From positions 1 to 13,748 of the forward strand of contig JBJTBH010000045.1 of assembly GCA_046091285.1 (NCBI GenBank): DNA of 13,748 nucleotides, written 5' to 3'. Below, piece after piece: positions 6,903 to 13,644 of this stretch (its first letter is position 1; every line of letters begins with the position of its first letter). Both the position numbers and the translations under genes were made by a program. The notes beneath the pieces are model-generated. The model was not told the origin of the DNA and ran no database searches. It worked only from the letters and a program-made list of their open reading frames with translations. The stretch is from CAIXOZ01 sp046091285 (GTDB lineage: Bacteria; Cyanobacteriota; Cyanobacteriia; PCC-6307; Cyanobiaceae).

Positions 6903-8921
6903 GTGAACGAACGCACCCGCACCACCGCCGAGGCTGTTGAACAGCGACTGCTGCAGGCGGGCCTGCAGCTGACCATGGGCGGCGAGCCGACGCTGGTGCC
7001 GCTTGATCCCCAGGGCGCCGAGTGGAGTGTGGCGGCCGACGGGCCCACCAAGCTGACCCAGGCCCGAGCCCTGGCCGCTGAGATTCAGCGTCGGACCTGG
7101 TCGGGCAGCCTGCTGCTGTTCTGCCCTGGCAAGCGCTACGACGGCGAGGTCAATCCGCGCTGGGCCCTGAGGCTGATCATCGGTCGCGACGGTGAGCCGC
7201 TCGTGTCGCCCGGCTGGACCAGCGCAGGGGCGATCCCCTCGGCGGATCAGGCCCTGGCCCTGCTCGAGGCCATCGGCGAGGAGCTTGGGCTCGCTGTTCA
7301 GCCGCTGCCGCTGGCTGATCCGCTGGCCCCGGATCGTCAGATCTGGGCGCTGCCCCTGAACTGTGAGCAGGGGCAATGGCAGACGCTGGCCTGGCCCCTG
7401 GCGGAGGAGTTGCGCCAGCTGAGCGCGGCACCCGGTCCTGCCGGGCTGAGATTGCCGCTGGAGCATTTCCCTGAAGGGGCATTGCGTCAGGTGCTCACCC
7501 TGGAGCTCGATGCCCAGGGCTGGGGCGTGTTTCTGCCGCCGCTGGAGCGTCAGCCCCTGGAGCGCCTGCTGCAGCTGATCGCCACACACAGCGCCGGGTG
7601 GTGTTCACCACAGCTGAGCGGACTTCTGCCGGTGGATCTTGATCACCACTGGCAGGTGCTGGGTCTCACCGCCGATCCAGGGGTGCTGGAGATCAATCTG
7701 CCGGTGTGCCACAGCTGGCAGGAGTACGCCGGTTGGCTGGAGCTGCTGGAGCAGGCCGGCGCAGCGGTCGGGCTGCGCAGCTGGAAGCAGCTGGGCGCTC
7801 GATCCGAGGGGACCGGTGGTGGCAACCACCTGCTGTTCGGGGGACCCAGCCTCGAGGAGCATCCCTTCTTTGCCCGCCCCGGCTGGTTGGTGGCCGTGCT
7901 CCGCTACTGGCAGCACCACCCGAGCCTGGCGTACCTCTTCAGTGGTCGCAGTGTCGGGCCCGCCTCCCAGGCGCCGCGCCCCGATGAGGGCAGTGCCGGC
8001 CTGCTCGATCTGGAGATCGCCCATCGCACGCTCGAGCGGTTGCCGGCGGGGGATCAGCGGGTGGCGATCGGTGAAACGCTGCGTCACCTCCATGCCGACC
8101 GCAGCGGCAACACCCATCGCAGCGAGATCAGCCTCGACAAGTTCTGGAACCCTGCCTGGACCGCCGGTTGCCAGGGTCTGCTGGAATTCCGGGCGCTGGA
8201 ATCCCTCCCCGATCAACGCTGGAGCAGCGCCATCGCCCTGCTCTTCCGCGCCCTGATCGTGCGCCTGCTGGATCCGGCGCTACGGCCTGCGGGTCTGCGG
8301 CCCTGGGGTGAGCAGCTGCATGATCAGGTGCTGCTTCCCAGTGAGCTCTGGCGGGATTTTGAGCAGGTGCTCGCCGATCTGGATCGGGCGGGTCTGCCCC
8401 TGGATCCCGAACCCTTCCGCAGCCTGTGGGAGTGGCGCTTTCCCACGCTGCTGCACTGGCGGCATGGAGAGGCTGAGCTGACCATCCGTCAGGCCCTTGA
8501 GCCCTGGCCGCTTCTCTGCGACACCCCGGTGGAGGGCGGCAGCACCAGCCGCTTCGTCGACAGTTCTCTGCGGCGCTTCGAGGTGATCGGAACCGGCACG
8601 CTGCGGCGGGACTTCAGCCTCCGGCTGCAGGGGCGACCGCTGGCCTGGCCGGCTGATCCCAACCAGCCTCTCGCGGTGCGCTTCCGTCAGGAGGCGCTCT
8701 TCCCGTGTCTGCATCCCTGCCTGTCGATCGATGTTCCGCTCACCCTGGAGGTTCTGGATCGCCGTGGGTCCGCGCTGATCGCGCAATGGCAGCTCCAGCG
8801 TGAGTCCGATGGTTTTGAACTGCTCACCGAACCCTGGAGCGATCGTGGGGGTGAGGATCAGCCACTCACAGCCCTGCGGGGTGCCCGGGAGCAGGACTGC
8901 ACGGTGGATCTGCGCCTCTGA
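6903..8921 (+). CDS. Stand-alone DUF2126 protein (COG4196)
   Basis: This is a DUF2126 family protein, usually fused behind a transglutaminase domain in a protein of about 1100 residues; here only the DUF2126 part is present (672 residues). Landmarks, numbered from GTG 6903: MGGEPTLV (25-32), GVLEINLPV (260-268), GTGGGNHLLFGG (303-314), HPSLAYLFSG (339-348), GPASQAPRPDE (352-362), THRSEISLDKFWNP (404-417) and LLEFRALESLPD (426-437). The conserved Glu, His and Arg residues in these blocks look like an active site; the family has been suggested to be amidoligase-like, but I cannot show this from sequence. GTG 6903 is chosen because GAGG lies 6 bases upstream; TTG 6891 in frame would add four residues. 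It follows the transglutaminase gene by 58 bases and is very likely in the same operon. Function unknown; the family call is firm. Confidence 0.92.
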   Translation: MNERTRTTAEAVEQRLLQAGLQLTMGGEPTLVPLDPQGAEWSVAADGPTKLTQARALAAEIQRRTWSGSLLLFCPGKRYDGEVNPRWALRLIIGRDGEPLVSPGWTSAGAIPSADQALALLEAIGEELGLAVQPLPLADPLAPDRQIWALPLNCEQGQWQTLAWPLAEELRQLSAAPGPAGLRLPLEHFPEGALRQVLTLELDAQGWGVFLPPLERQPLERLLQLIATHSAGWCSPQLSGLLPVDLDHHWQVLGLTADPGVLEINLPVCHSWQEYAGWLELLEQAGAAVGLRSWKQLGARSEGTGGGNHLLFGGPSLEEHPFFARPGWLVAVLRYWQHHPSLAYLFSGRSVGPASQAPRPDEGSAGLLDLEIAHRTLERLPAGDQRVAIGETLRHLHADRSGNTHRSEISLDKFWNPAWTAGCQGLLEFRALESLPDQRWSSAIALLFRALIVRLLDPALRPAGLRPWGEQLHDQVLLPSELWRDFEQVLADLDRAGLPLDPEPFRSLWEWRFPTLLHWRHGEAELTIRQALEPWPLLCDTPVEGGSTSRFVDSSLRRFEVIGTGTLRRDFSLRLQGRPLAWPADPNQPLAVRFRQEALFPCLHPCLSIDVPLTLEVLDRRGSALIAQWQLQRESDGFELLTEPWSDRGGEDQPLTALRGAREQDCTVDLRL

Positions 8922-9058
8922 GTCGGTCTCCAGAACGACGGATTGGCAGGATTGTCAGCTTTGCTTCAACAGGCTCAAGATTGATTGCGTGAGCAAAGAC
9001 ACACAGGTCCAGGCGTCGATCGTCTGCGTAGAACAAGGATCGACACGGAGAGAACCCC
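8922..9058. other. Intergenic region after the four-gene block
   Basis: This 137-base gap has two loose inverted repeats: CTTTGCT (8959-8965) with AGCAAAG (8992-8998), and GTCGATC (9015-9021) with GATCGAC (9038-9044), the second just before the GGAGAGA ribosome site of the next gene. No T-run terminator, promoter consensus or RNA gene could be recognised. Confidence 0.3.
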
Positions 9059-9244
9059 ATGGGCGAATCCCTTCATCTGGTGGGCTGCACAGGCGATGGC
9101 TGCCGGATCGCCCGTGATGGCTCCGTCGGTTATGTGGTGAACCACGATCAGGCCGGTTCGGCCTGGCAACGGGTCGCCAATCTGGCGGCTGCCTATGCCG
9201 TCTGTGAACGCTTCAATCAGCGCCAGGGTGCGGCCTCGCGCTGA
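9059..9244 (+). CDS. Small hypothetical protein, 61 residues
   Basis: A short ORF begins at ATG 9059 and follows GGAGAGA (9047-9053) at a good distance, which argues that it is a real gene. The 61-residue product (MGESLHLVGCTGDGCRIARD...) has no signal peptide or membrane helix. It has two Cys (C10, C15) spaced CTGDGC and an amphipathic C-terminal half (SAWQRVANLAAAYAVCERFNQ). I do not recognise a family. It follows the DUF2126 gene by 137 bases on the same strand and runs toward the convergent cupin gene, whose end is 24 bases after its stop. It may be a lineage-specific protein; whether it shares a transcript with the four-gene block cannot be told from sequence. Confidence 0.6.
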   Translation: MGESLHLVGCTGDGCRIARDGSVGYVVNHDQAGSAWQRVANLAAAYAVCERFNQRQGAASR

Positions 9245-9268
9245 ACAGCAAGGGTCAACGCCAAGCCA

Positions 9269-9745
9269 TCACCAGCTGACGCCGTGCAGTTTCGGCAGCG
9301 GCGCCGTGCGGGAGGTGGTCGCAAACAGGCGCGGAATCCTGCGGCTGTTGTAGACGCGGAACTCGCGCACAACGCTGGCCCCGGGATCCCGCACCGCCTG
9401 GTTCAGCACCACGGATCCGTCTGGATCGGACACGGAGCGATGAAATGTTCCGGGGGGAATGCGCAGGATGTCTCCACCGGTCTCCAGGCGAACAATGTGA
9501 TACGGATAGTTCCAGCCGAGGTTCACCAGGTAGAAGGTGCGGCCGCCGTGAAGGGCCAGCAGGTTGTCCTCCTGGTGAGGGTGTAGGTAGAACTGCCAGG
9601 CGCCGGTGTTCTCCTCATCGGGAGGGCTGATCGCCGGACCGGCATGGATGACCAGATCCCGCGCATTCGACTCAGCAACGGTGATGTCGAAGAAGCGGAC
9701 GGCGGGGGTGTCGCGGAACTTCTCGTAGGGGATCAGTTCGAACAT
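9269..9745 (-). CDS. Cupin-fold protein, function unknown
   Basis: A 158-residue protein starting MFELIPYEKFRDTPAV. It has both cupin motifs: HPHQED (H55 and H57, with E59/D60) followed by LHGGRTFYLV, and IPPGTFHRSVSDPDG with H102 in the PxGxxH pattern, ending in a conserved-type Asn (VLNQ). This indicates a single-domain beta barrel that may bind a metal or a sugar-like ligand in the cytoplasm; the specific role is unknown. The start is uncertain. The frame continues upstream to ATG 9820 and TTG 9859, but those 25-38 extra residues are Ser/Pro-rich, unlike a cupin, and lack a ribosome site, so ATG 9745 is preferred. It is divergent from the 133-residue hypothetical and convergent with the 61-residue ORF. 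Confidence 0.75.
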   Translation of the reverse strand: MFELIPYEKFRDTPAVRFFDITVAESNARDLVIHAGPAISPPDEENTGAWQFYLHPHQEDNLLALHGGRTFYLVNLGWNYPYHIVRLETGGDILRIPPGTFHRSVSDPDGSVVLNQAVRDPGASVVREFRVYNSRRIPRLFATTSRTAPLPKLHGVSW

Positions 9746-9881
9746 CGGAGATCGCCCGTCGCTTTCGGCTGATGGACTGGGTCGGTGCAGGCTGTCCTGC
9801 TGGATCGGAAGGGATGACATGGAGGTGCGACCCGGCGGGCTGCCGTTGGAGGCACCCAATCAACCGCAGGCCTGTCTTCGA

Positions 9882-9912
9882 AAAGGTTCGCAGCATGACG
9901 TAACGAACCTTT
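9882..9912. promoter_or_regulatory. Perfect 9-bp inverted repeat in a divergent intergenic region
   Basis: AAAGGTTCG (9882-9890) and CGAACCTTT (9904-9912) are exact reverse complements around a 13-base spacer. The site lies between the minus-strand cupin gene and the plus-strand 133-residue gene. It could be an operator for a dimeric regulator or an mRNA hairpin in the cupin leader. A terminator is less likely because only four T follow the stem on the minus strand. Confidence 0.5.
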
Positions 9913-9946
9913 CCATGGGACAGTGTCTGAAGTGGTTCGCTGATCG

Positions 9947-9960
9947 GTAGCGTTGGGTAC
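9947..9960. promoter_or_regulatory. Exact GTA-N8-TAC motif (NtcA-type box)
   Basis: GTAGCGTTGGGTAC matches the GTA-N8-TAC consensus of NtcA, the cyanobacterial nitrogen regulator. It lies in the divergent intergenic region, 32 bases before ATG 9992. No TAN3T -10 box is seen at the usual distance of about 22 bases in either direction, and a few chance matches are expected in 13.7 kb, so binding is only possible. Confidence 0.25.
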
Positions 9961-9991
9961 ACCTTCGCTGCCGAGTCCATCGGCCCGGGTT

Positions 9992-10393
9992 ATGACAGCA
10001 CCCGCCACCGCCTGCAGCCAGAAGGCCCTCAGCGTCAGCAGCGAAGCGGGCATCAGCGTCTGCGGAGGCGTCAGTCGGGACCCGTTCACCGCCCGCAAGC
10101 AACAGGCTCTTGTGCTCCTGCTCGCCCAGCAGCTGGCGGATGCTCAGATCCGACGTGGCGATCGTGCCGGTGCTGAGAGGCTGTGGCAGGAGGTGGCGGT
10201 TCTCGAGATCGATCCCGAACGCATCACGGCTCTGTTGTTCTGCGGACAGGATCCCGACGATCGCGAAACCCTGCGGTTTGAGGACGATCGCTGGCTCGCG
10301 GTCAACGCTCGTCCACAGCAACGCGGCTGGTCCCTGAGGAGCCTGCATCTGGCTCCGTCCCGGAGGCCTCAGCGTTCACTGATCCCCGTCTGA
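9992..10393 (+). CDS. Hypothetical protein, 133 residues
   Basis: A cytoplasmic, Arg- and Leu-rich protein with no recognised domain. From ATG 9992 it reads MTAPATACSQKALSV, then a likely helical segment (ARKQQALVLLLAQQLADAQIRRGDRAGAERLWQ, about 34-66), then FEDDRWLAVN and a basic tail. The helical segment resembles a single TPR-like helical hairpin, but one repeat is not enough to call. An upstream in-frame TTG at 9953 would add 13 residues; ATG is preferred, though no Shine-Dalgarno precedes it. The opposite strand is also open over most of this stretch, but that reading is low-complexity with clustered Gly and Cys and looks like a shadow. Its stop is 2 bases from the end of the convergent vapC gene. 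Confidence 0.6.
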   Translation: MTAPATACSQKALSVSSEAGISVCGGVSRDPFTARKQQALVLLLAQQLADAQIRRGDRAGAERLWQEVAVLEIDPERITALLFCGQDPDDRETLRFEDDRWLAVNARPQQRGWSLRSLHLAPSRRPQRSLIPV

Positions 10394-10395
10394 AG

Positions 10396-10800
10396 TCAGC
10401 CAGGGCGGGTCAGGCGGTTGAGGCGCAGAGCACTCACTGAGGCGATGGCCTCAAAGTCGGCGTCGAAGCTCACCAGCTCGGCGTTGTGATGCAGGGCGAC
10501 GGCGGCCACCAGCAGGTCGAGGCTGAGGACGGTTCGGCCAAGGCGGCGGCAGGCTTGCCCCAGGTCGATCGCCTGCTGCCACAGATCCGTTGGCGTGGGC
10601 AGCAAGGGCAGCGTGTTGAACTGGGCTTCCAGCAGGCGAGCTTCATCAGGCCGAGCCGCACGCAGGACCTCGAACCGCACAGGTTCCGCCAGGTGAGCGG
10701 CCGGATCGAGCACGTAGGGAGCAATGCACTGCTTGAGGGCCGCCGGGCTGCGGGCCCGGGTGAAGTCGATCCAGAGGCTGGTGTCGAGCAGCAACGTCAT
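10396..10800 (-). CDS. vapC: PIN-domain ribonuclease toxin (VapC type)
   Basis: This is a 134-residue PIN-domain protein, the toxin of a VapBC type II toxin-antitoxin pair. VapC toxins cut tRNA or rRNA with a Mg-dependent acidic site. The four expected acidic positions are visible: D6 in LLLDTSLWIDF, E44 in RFEVLRAA, D95 in SLDLLVAAVAL, and D113/D115 in SFDADFEAIA. Length is normal for the family. The ATG at 10800 overlaps the TGA of the antitoxin gene (ATGA), so the two are translationally coupled with the antitoxin first, the classic layout. It appears intact and functional. The exact RNA target cannot be told. Confidence 0.92.
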   Translation of the reverse strand: MTLLLDTSLWIDFTRARSPAALKQCIAPYVLDPAAHLAEPVRFEVLRAARPDEARLLEAQFNTLPLLPTPTDLWQQAIDLGQACRRLGRTVLSLDLLVAAVALHHNAELVSFDADFEAIASVSALRLNRLTRPG

Positions 10801-11027
10801 GAGGTGAGCTCCTGGGCCTGCAGGCGCTCACGTTCCTGGTCGGCCTCGTAGGTCTCCAGCTCCACGCCCCATTCGCCACTGAGGAAGCGCTGAGCGATCT
10901 GAGCCCGGCGGCGCTGCTGCAGGGCCTCCTCCATCAAGCGACGGATGGCTGGGCCCTTTTTGCGCTCACCGGTCAGCTCCAGGATTTCGCTCATCTCCTG
11001 GTCCGAAAGTTCAACGGTCACTTTCAT
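10797..11027 (-). CDS. vapB: VapB-type antitoxin with ribbon-helix-helix N-terminus
   Basis: This is the antitoxin partner of the adjacent PIN toxin. The 76-residue product starts MKVTVELSDQEMSEILELTG, a short beta strand followed by two helices (to about residue 40, GPAIRRLMEEALQQ), as in ribbon-helix-helix VapB proteins. The charged C-terminal half (SGEWGVELETYEADQERERLQ) would wrap the toxin. ATG 11027 is chosen because GGAGG lies 8 bases upstream; the frame continues upstream but that stretch is not protein-like and crosses the palindrome. The N-terminal domain is expected to bind the palindrome at 11040-11056 and repress the operon together with VapC. Confidence 0.88.
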   Translation of the reverse strand: MKVTVELSDQEMSEILELTGERKKGPAIRRLMEEALQQRRRAQIAQRFLSGEWGVELETYEADQERERLQAQELTS

Positions 11028-11039
11028 GGTCTGGACCTC

Positions 11040-11056
11040 CCAGAGTCGGACTCTGG
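11040..11056. promoter_or_regulatory. Operator-like palindrome of the vapBC operon
   Basis: CCAGAGTCGGACTCTGG is a perfect 7-bp inverted repeat around CGG. It abuts the Shine-Dalgarno of vapB, 12 bases upstream of its start codon. The position and symmetry fit autoregulation by the VapBC complex. Confidence 0.6.
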
Positions 11057-11083
11057 TGTCAGCATGGCACCGGTCGCCTATCG

Positions 11084-11251
11084 GTGATCGACTGCCTGTG
11101 GCGTTGGCTGGCCTTGGCAGACGCAGCGGGCGGGGACCGTTCGATCCGCCTACGGCGTGAGCAGGTGCTGCAGGGCCAGGCCAGCGGCCGGAGCTGGGAT
11201 GCCGCCATCGCTGACCTGCGGGCTGAGCTGCGTGGACATCAGGCTCCTTGA
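11084..11251 (+). pseudogene. Possible 3' gene remnant or small ORF, 55 residues
   Basis: An open frame from GTG 11084 to TGA 11251 would encode 55 residues. It has protein-like composition and a helical, charged C-terminal half (RLRREQVLQGQASG, then SWDAAIADLRAEL). No ribosome site precedes the GTG, and the frame is open further upstream through the vapB operator, so it looks like the tail of a lost gene, perhaps another antitoxin. I do not recognise the family. Eight bases after its stop is an AAGGAGG that leads only into ATG-TGA. Confidence 0.25.
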
Positions 11252-11323
11252 CAGCGCCAAGGAGGATTGATGTGAGTGCCTTTTCTTGGACAGTTCCAGC
11301 CCCTGGTCTCGGCAACAGCCTGA

Positions 11324-11512
11324 CCTGGTCATGCTAATGCCAGCTCGGCCGTGGATCCCTCAGCCGTCTGCTTTGAGCTGGTGGGTGACCACATCGAGCT
11401 GCGGCCGTGGAAACCGCAGAAGGATCTGCCCGCCAGCGGCCTTGGGCTGCTGAAGAGCCAGCGGCCGCCGGTGCCGGTGGACTTCGATCCCGCCAGCCTG
11501 CTGCGGCCGTGA
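11324..11512 (+). pseudogene. C-terminal remnant of a VapB/AbrB-type antitoxin
   Basis: The frame is open from 11324 to TGA 11510-11512 (62 residues). It includes CFELVGDHIELRPW and a C-terminal tail LPASGLGLLKSQRPPVP...DFDPASLL, which resembles the C-terminal half of AbrB-fold antitoxins encoded before PIN toxins. The N-terminal DNA-binding strand (usually a V.SKGQ.T.P motif) is absent in all frames upstream, so the gene is 5'-truncated. GTG 11351 is the only usable start in frame, with no ribosome site. The stop overlaps the GTG of the next toxin remnant (GTGA), preserving the original operon junction. An AAGGAGG at 11259-11265, followed by ATG-TGA, may be its original start region after a deletion. 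Confidence 0.55.
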
Positions 11513-11659
11513 TCGGTCTCGACACCAATGTGCTCGCCCGCTACTTCGTGGAAGAGGAGAGCGCTGACGCGGCGACCCAGGCCCAGCGCCAGGCGGCTCG
11601 CCATTGGATCGAATCCGGGCAGGATCTGTTCCTACCCAGGACCGTGGCCCTGGAGCTGG
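11509..11659 (+). pseudogene. N-terminal remnant of a PIN-domain (VapC-type) toxin
   Basis: From GTG 11509 the first 50 residues read as a PIN toxin: MIGLDTNVLARYFVEEE with the first catalytic Asp (D5), then ARHWIESGQDLFLPRTVALEL with the second acidic residue (E49). After codon 50 (11658) the family resemblance ends at once. The frame runs on for 36 unrelated residues to a TGA at 11767-11769 through DNA that is coding-like on the other strand. The last two acidic residues of the PIN site are lost, so no active toxin is expected. It shares the GTGA junction with the antitoxin remnant. Confidence 0.65.
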
Positions 11660-12323
11660 GACCTTTCAGAGTCGTCGCCCGAGAGAGCGAAGTCGGCGAT
11701 CCCAGCCGTCATGGGGTTGAGGCCCAGAACCGCGAATCTGGACATGCTGCCAGGTGCAGCCAACCCTGAATTGATGCCGACGGCACTGAAGCCGGCAATG
11801 CCTGCCATGTTGAGCGCCGCCAAAGGCACTCCAACTGCGGCTGCCCTGCTGACCAGTTCCTTCCAGCTGTCGGCATCTGCCTGCCATTCCTTCCCCGCTC
11901 CGAGCTGCTCGAGAATCTGATTCTCGATCGAGACGAAGTTTCGGATCACGCTGGCCTGTGCGGGCGTCAGCTTCAACTGCTGCACGTAAGCGCGAATCAG
12001 GTTGAGCGTGCGGCTATCGACTGACTTCGACTCCAGGAACATCAGGTCCTTGACGAGGGATGTCCGGGTGTTTTCATCCCGGTGTTGCCCCCATTTTCAA
12101 CATCCAGGCCGTGCTTCTTGATGTAGGCCGCCTTGATGGCGATGCGCTCATCTGTTTGCATCGAGCGCACCTGGGCCAGCACCCTGCTGATGCCGTCGAA
12201 GTCGTGCTCCCAGAGCCCCTCGTCGATGAAGCGATGGGTCTGATCGACGCCACCGGTCCTGGCGCCCACGAACCAGCAGGGGGCCGATGACTGCCCGGTC
12301 GAGGACGAGCTCTGGCTCAGCAT
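11660..12323 (-). pseudogene. Frameshifted, truncated gene of unknown family
   Basis: On the minus strand two adjacent frames carry protein-like sequence. The upstream part (to about 12075) has DQTHRFIDEGLWEHDFDG, SRVLAQVRSMQTDERI and IKAAYIKKHGLDVENG. The downstream part (from about 12096) has DENTRTSLVKDLMFLESKSVD, TLNLIRAYVQQLKLTPAQ, SIENQILEQLGAGKEW and a Gly/Ala-rich hydrophobic stretch (VGVPLAALNMAGIAGFSAVG). A single one-base change in 12075-12096 would join them. G/C runs at 12078-12080 and 12088-12092 are the likely sites. The 3' end stops where the PIN toxin remnant begins (about 11660), so the gene lacks its own stop. The start is unclear (ATG 12323 is one option). I do not recognise the family; the hydrophobic region may contact a membrane. 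It lies downstream of hipA on the same strand. Confidence 0.4.
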
Positions 12324-12441
12324 GGAGTGGCTGCCGCAAGGCCGCAGGCTGCGCTCGTCAACCGCGCCAAGCCCTGGCATTTACTCGTCAAAAAAGGCGA
12401 GAAGTGGTTTTTGCGTTCGGTTTTTCGTCGAATCTGGCGGG

Positions 12442-13602
12442 TCATGACTGCGGCTCGGGGTGTTGGAGCTGCAGCAGATCAAGGCGGTGGCTGGCCTGAA
12501 TCTGGCGATCGTGATCCTCTGGCACCCCGGCTTCAGCCGCGTAGAGCGGCCAATCGCGAACGGCGGCGATGACCTCCTCCGCGATGGCTTCGGCTCGGCC
12601 GCGCTTCAGCTGGGCGGAGCGCCCCGCGGCCAGGAGGTCGGCACGGGTGAACTGATCACGCTTGTTATTCACTGACATCTGATGGGTGGCTGTCCAGTCG
12701 CCAGCAGGATTGAAGCTCCAGGTGATGTCGAAGGCAGGGGATAGCGACCATTTGCCAGCGCGATCCATCAGAAAGGCGATGTTCTTGACGTGATCATCCT
12801 GGTTGCGAGCCACAAGATTGAACACCATCCGCCGGTACTGCTCTTCCAAGTCTCGCATCGGCAACTGGAGTTTCCGCATCACCAGAAACGCCTGTTCGTA
12901 GCTGTAGCTACCAGGCTTATTGTAATCGAAATGGGCCAGAGCGCCGAGCGACTGCATGTGGAGCTTGCTGCCGGCATCATCCCGATCGAAACGACGTGTC
13001 ATGAAATGGCGCCGACCGTTCTCCTCCAAGAGATGACAGTCGGTCATCGTGATTCCTGCAGCACGAGCCATCCTGCTGTAGGCCAGTTCAATCAAGCCAT
13101 AGCCCTGTGGATCGTCCAGTTCCTTGTCCTTGTTGCCGCTCACTCCATCGAACTTCAGCAACCAGTGGCTGAACCCGAGCGGTGCCTCCAACTGACCTGA
13201 GCACACTTCACCTGTGCTGGGATTCCAGGCAATCAGGGCCTTGGCCCTGGCGCCTCCGGCGGAGGTACCCACCCGCAAGATCGTTTGCAGGGCTTCTTCC
13301 CGCTCGGGATCCTGAAAGGAGGTGGCCAGCCCCTGCTGTTGCGAAAGGATTTCGGAAGCCAGGGTCACGAGTTCGGCGATCTGGATGGACCCGCTGGTCT
13401 GGGCGCCGGGCCCCTGAGCGGGCATGAATTCAAGGGCACCCATCCCCCGCTGGCCGGTGTAACAGAGACGCTCGACGGCATCGAAGCTCTCGGGCGTGCG
13501 GCCCTGCCGGGCCAACCAGGCATTGATCAGATTGTTGCCGAAGCGATCGGGCAGGGAATCGGCGAGGAGGCCTGGCAGGCCACGAAAGGTGCGGCGCGGC
13601 AA
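12442..13602 (-). pseudogene. hipA: HipA-family Ser/Thr kinase toxin lacking its N-terminus
   Basis: HipA kinases phosphorylate a cellular target (in E. coli glutamyl-tRNA synthetase) and cause growth arrest; HipB normally neutralises them. The visible 386 residues start at TTG 13602 and cover FRGLPGLLADSLPDRFGN (6-23), GTSAGGARAK (112-121, nucleotide-binding loop), HWLLKFDG (146-153), RRFDR (203-207), the catalytic NQDDHVKN (267-274) and the metal-binding AFDITWSF (290-297). Full-length HipA proteins have about 50-80 more residues before FRGLPGLLADSLPD. Here a TAA lies in frame at 13615-13617 and no HipA-like sequence is found upstream in any frame; instead an insertion sequence begins. No hipB is seen. 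The kinase core looks intact, so a shortened product from TTG is possible but doubtful. A HipT-like (naturally short) protein is the alternative. Confidence 0.85.
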
Positions 13603-13644
13603 TTCCGGACTTGATTACCCAGCTCACTCCGCGGTGGCCGCCCT

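Noticed and set aside
6813..8786. Several minus-strand open frames opposite the DUF2126 gene
   Set aside because: They are Gln/Arg/Pro-rich mirror translations of a GC-rich gene, with no motif.
9860..10348. Minus-strand frame of 162 codons opposite the 133-residue hypothetical
   Set aside because: It has Ala/Asp and Gly/Cys low-complexity stretches, and its frame crosses the inverted repeat and the NtcA-like box; the plus-strand frame looks more protein-like.
12327..12572. Plus-strand frame containing AKPWHLLVKKGEKWFLRSVF, between hipA and the unknown fragment
   Set aside because: The stretch looks locally protein-like, but it has no ribosome site, no recognisable family and overlaps the end of hipA; too weak to call.
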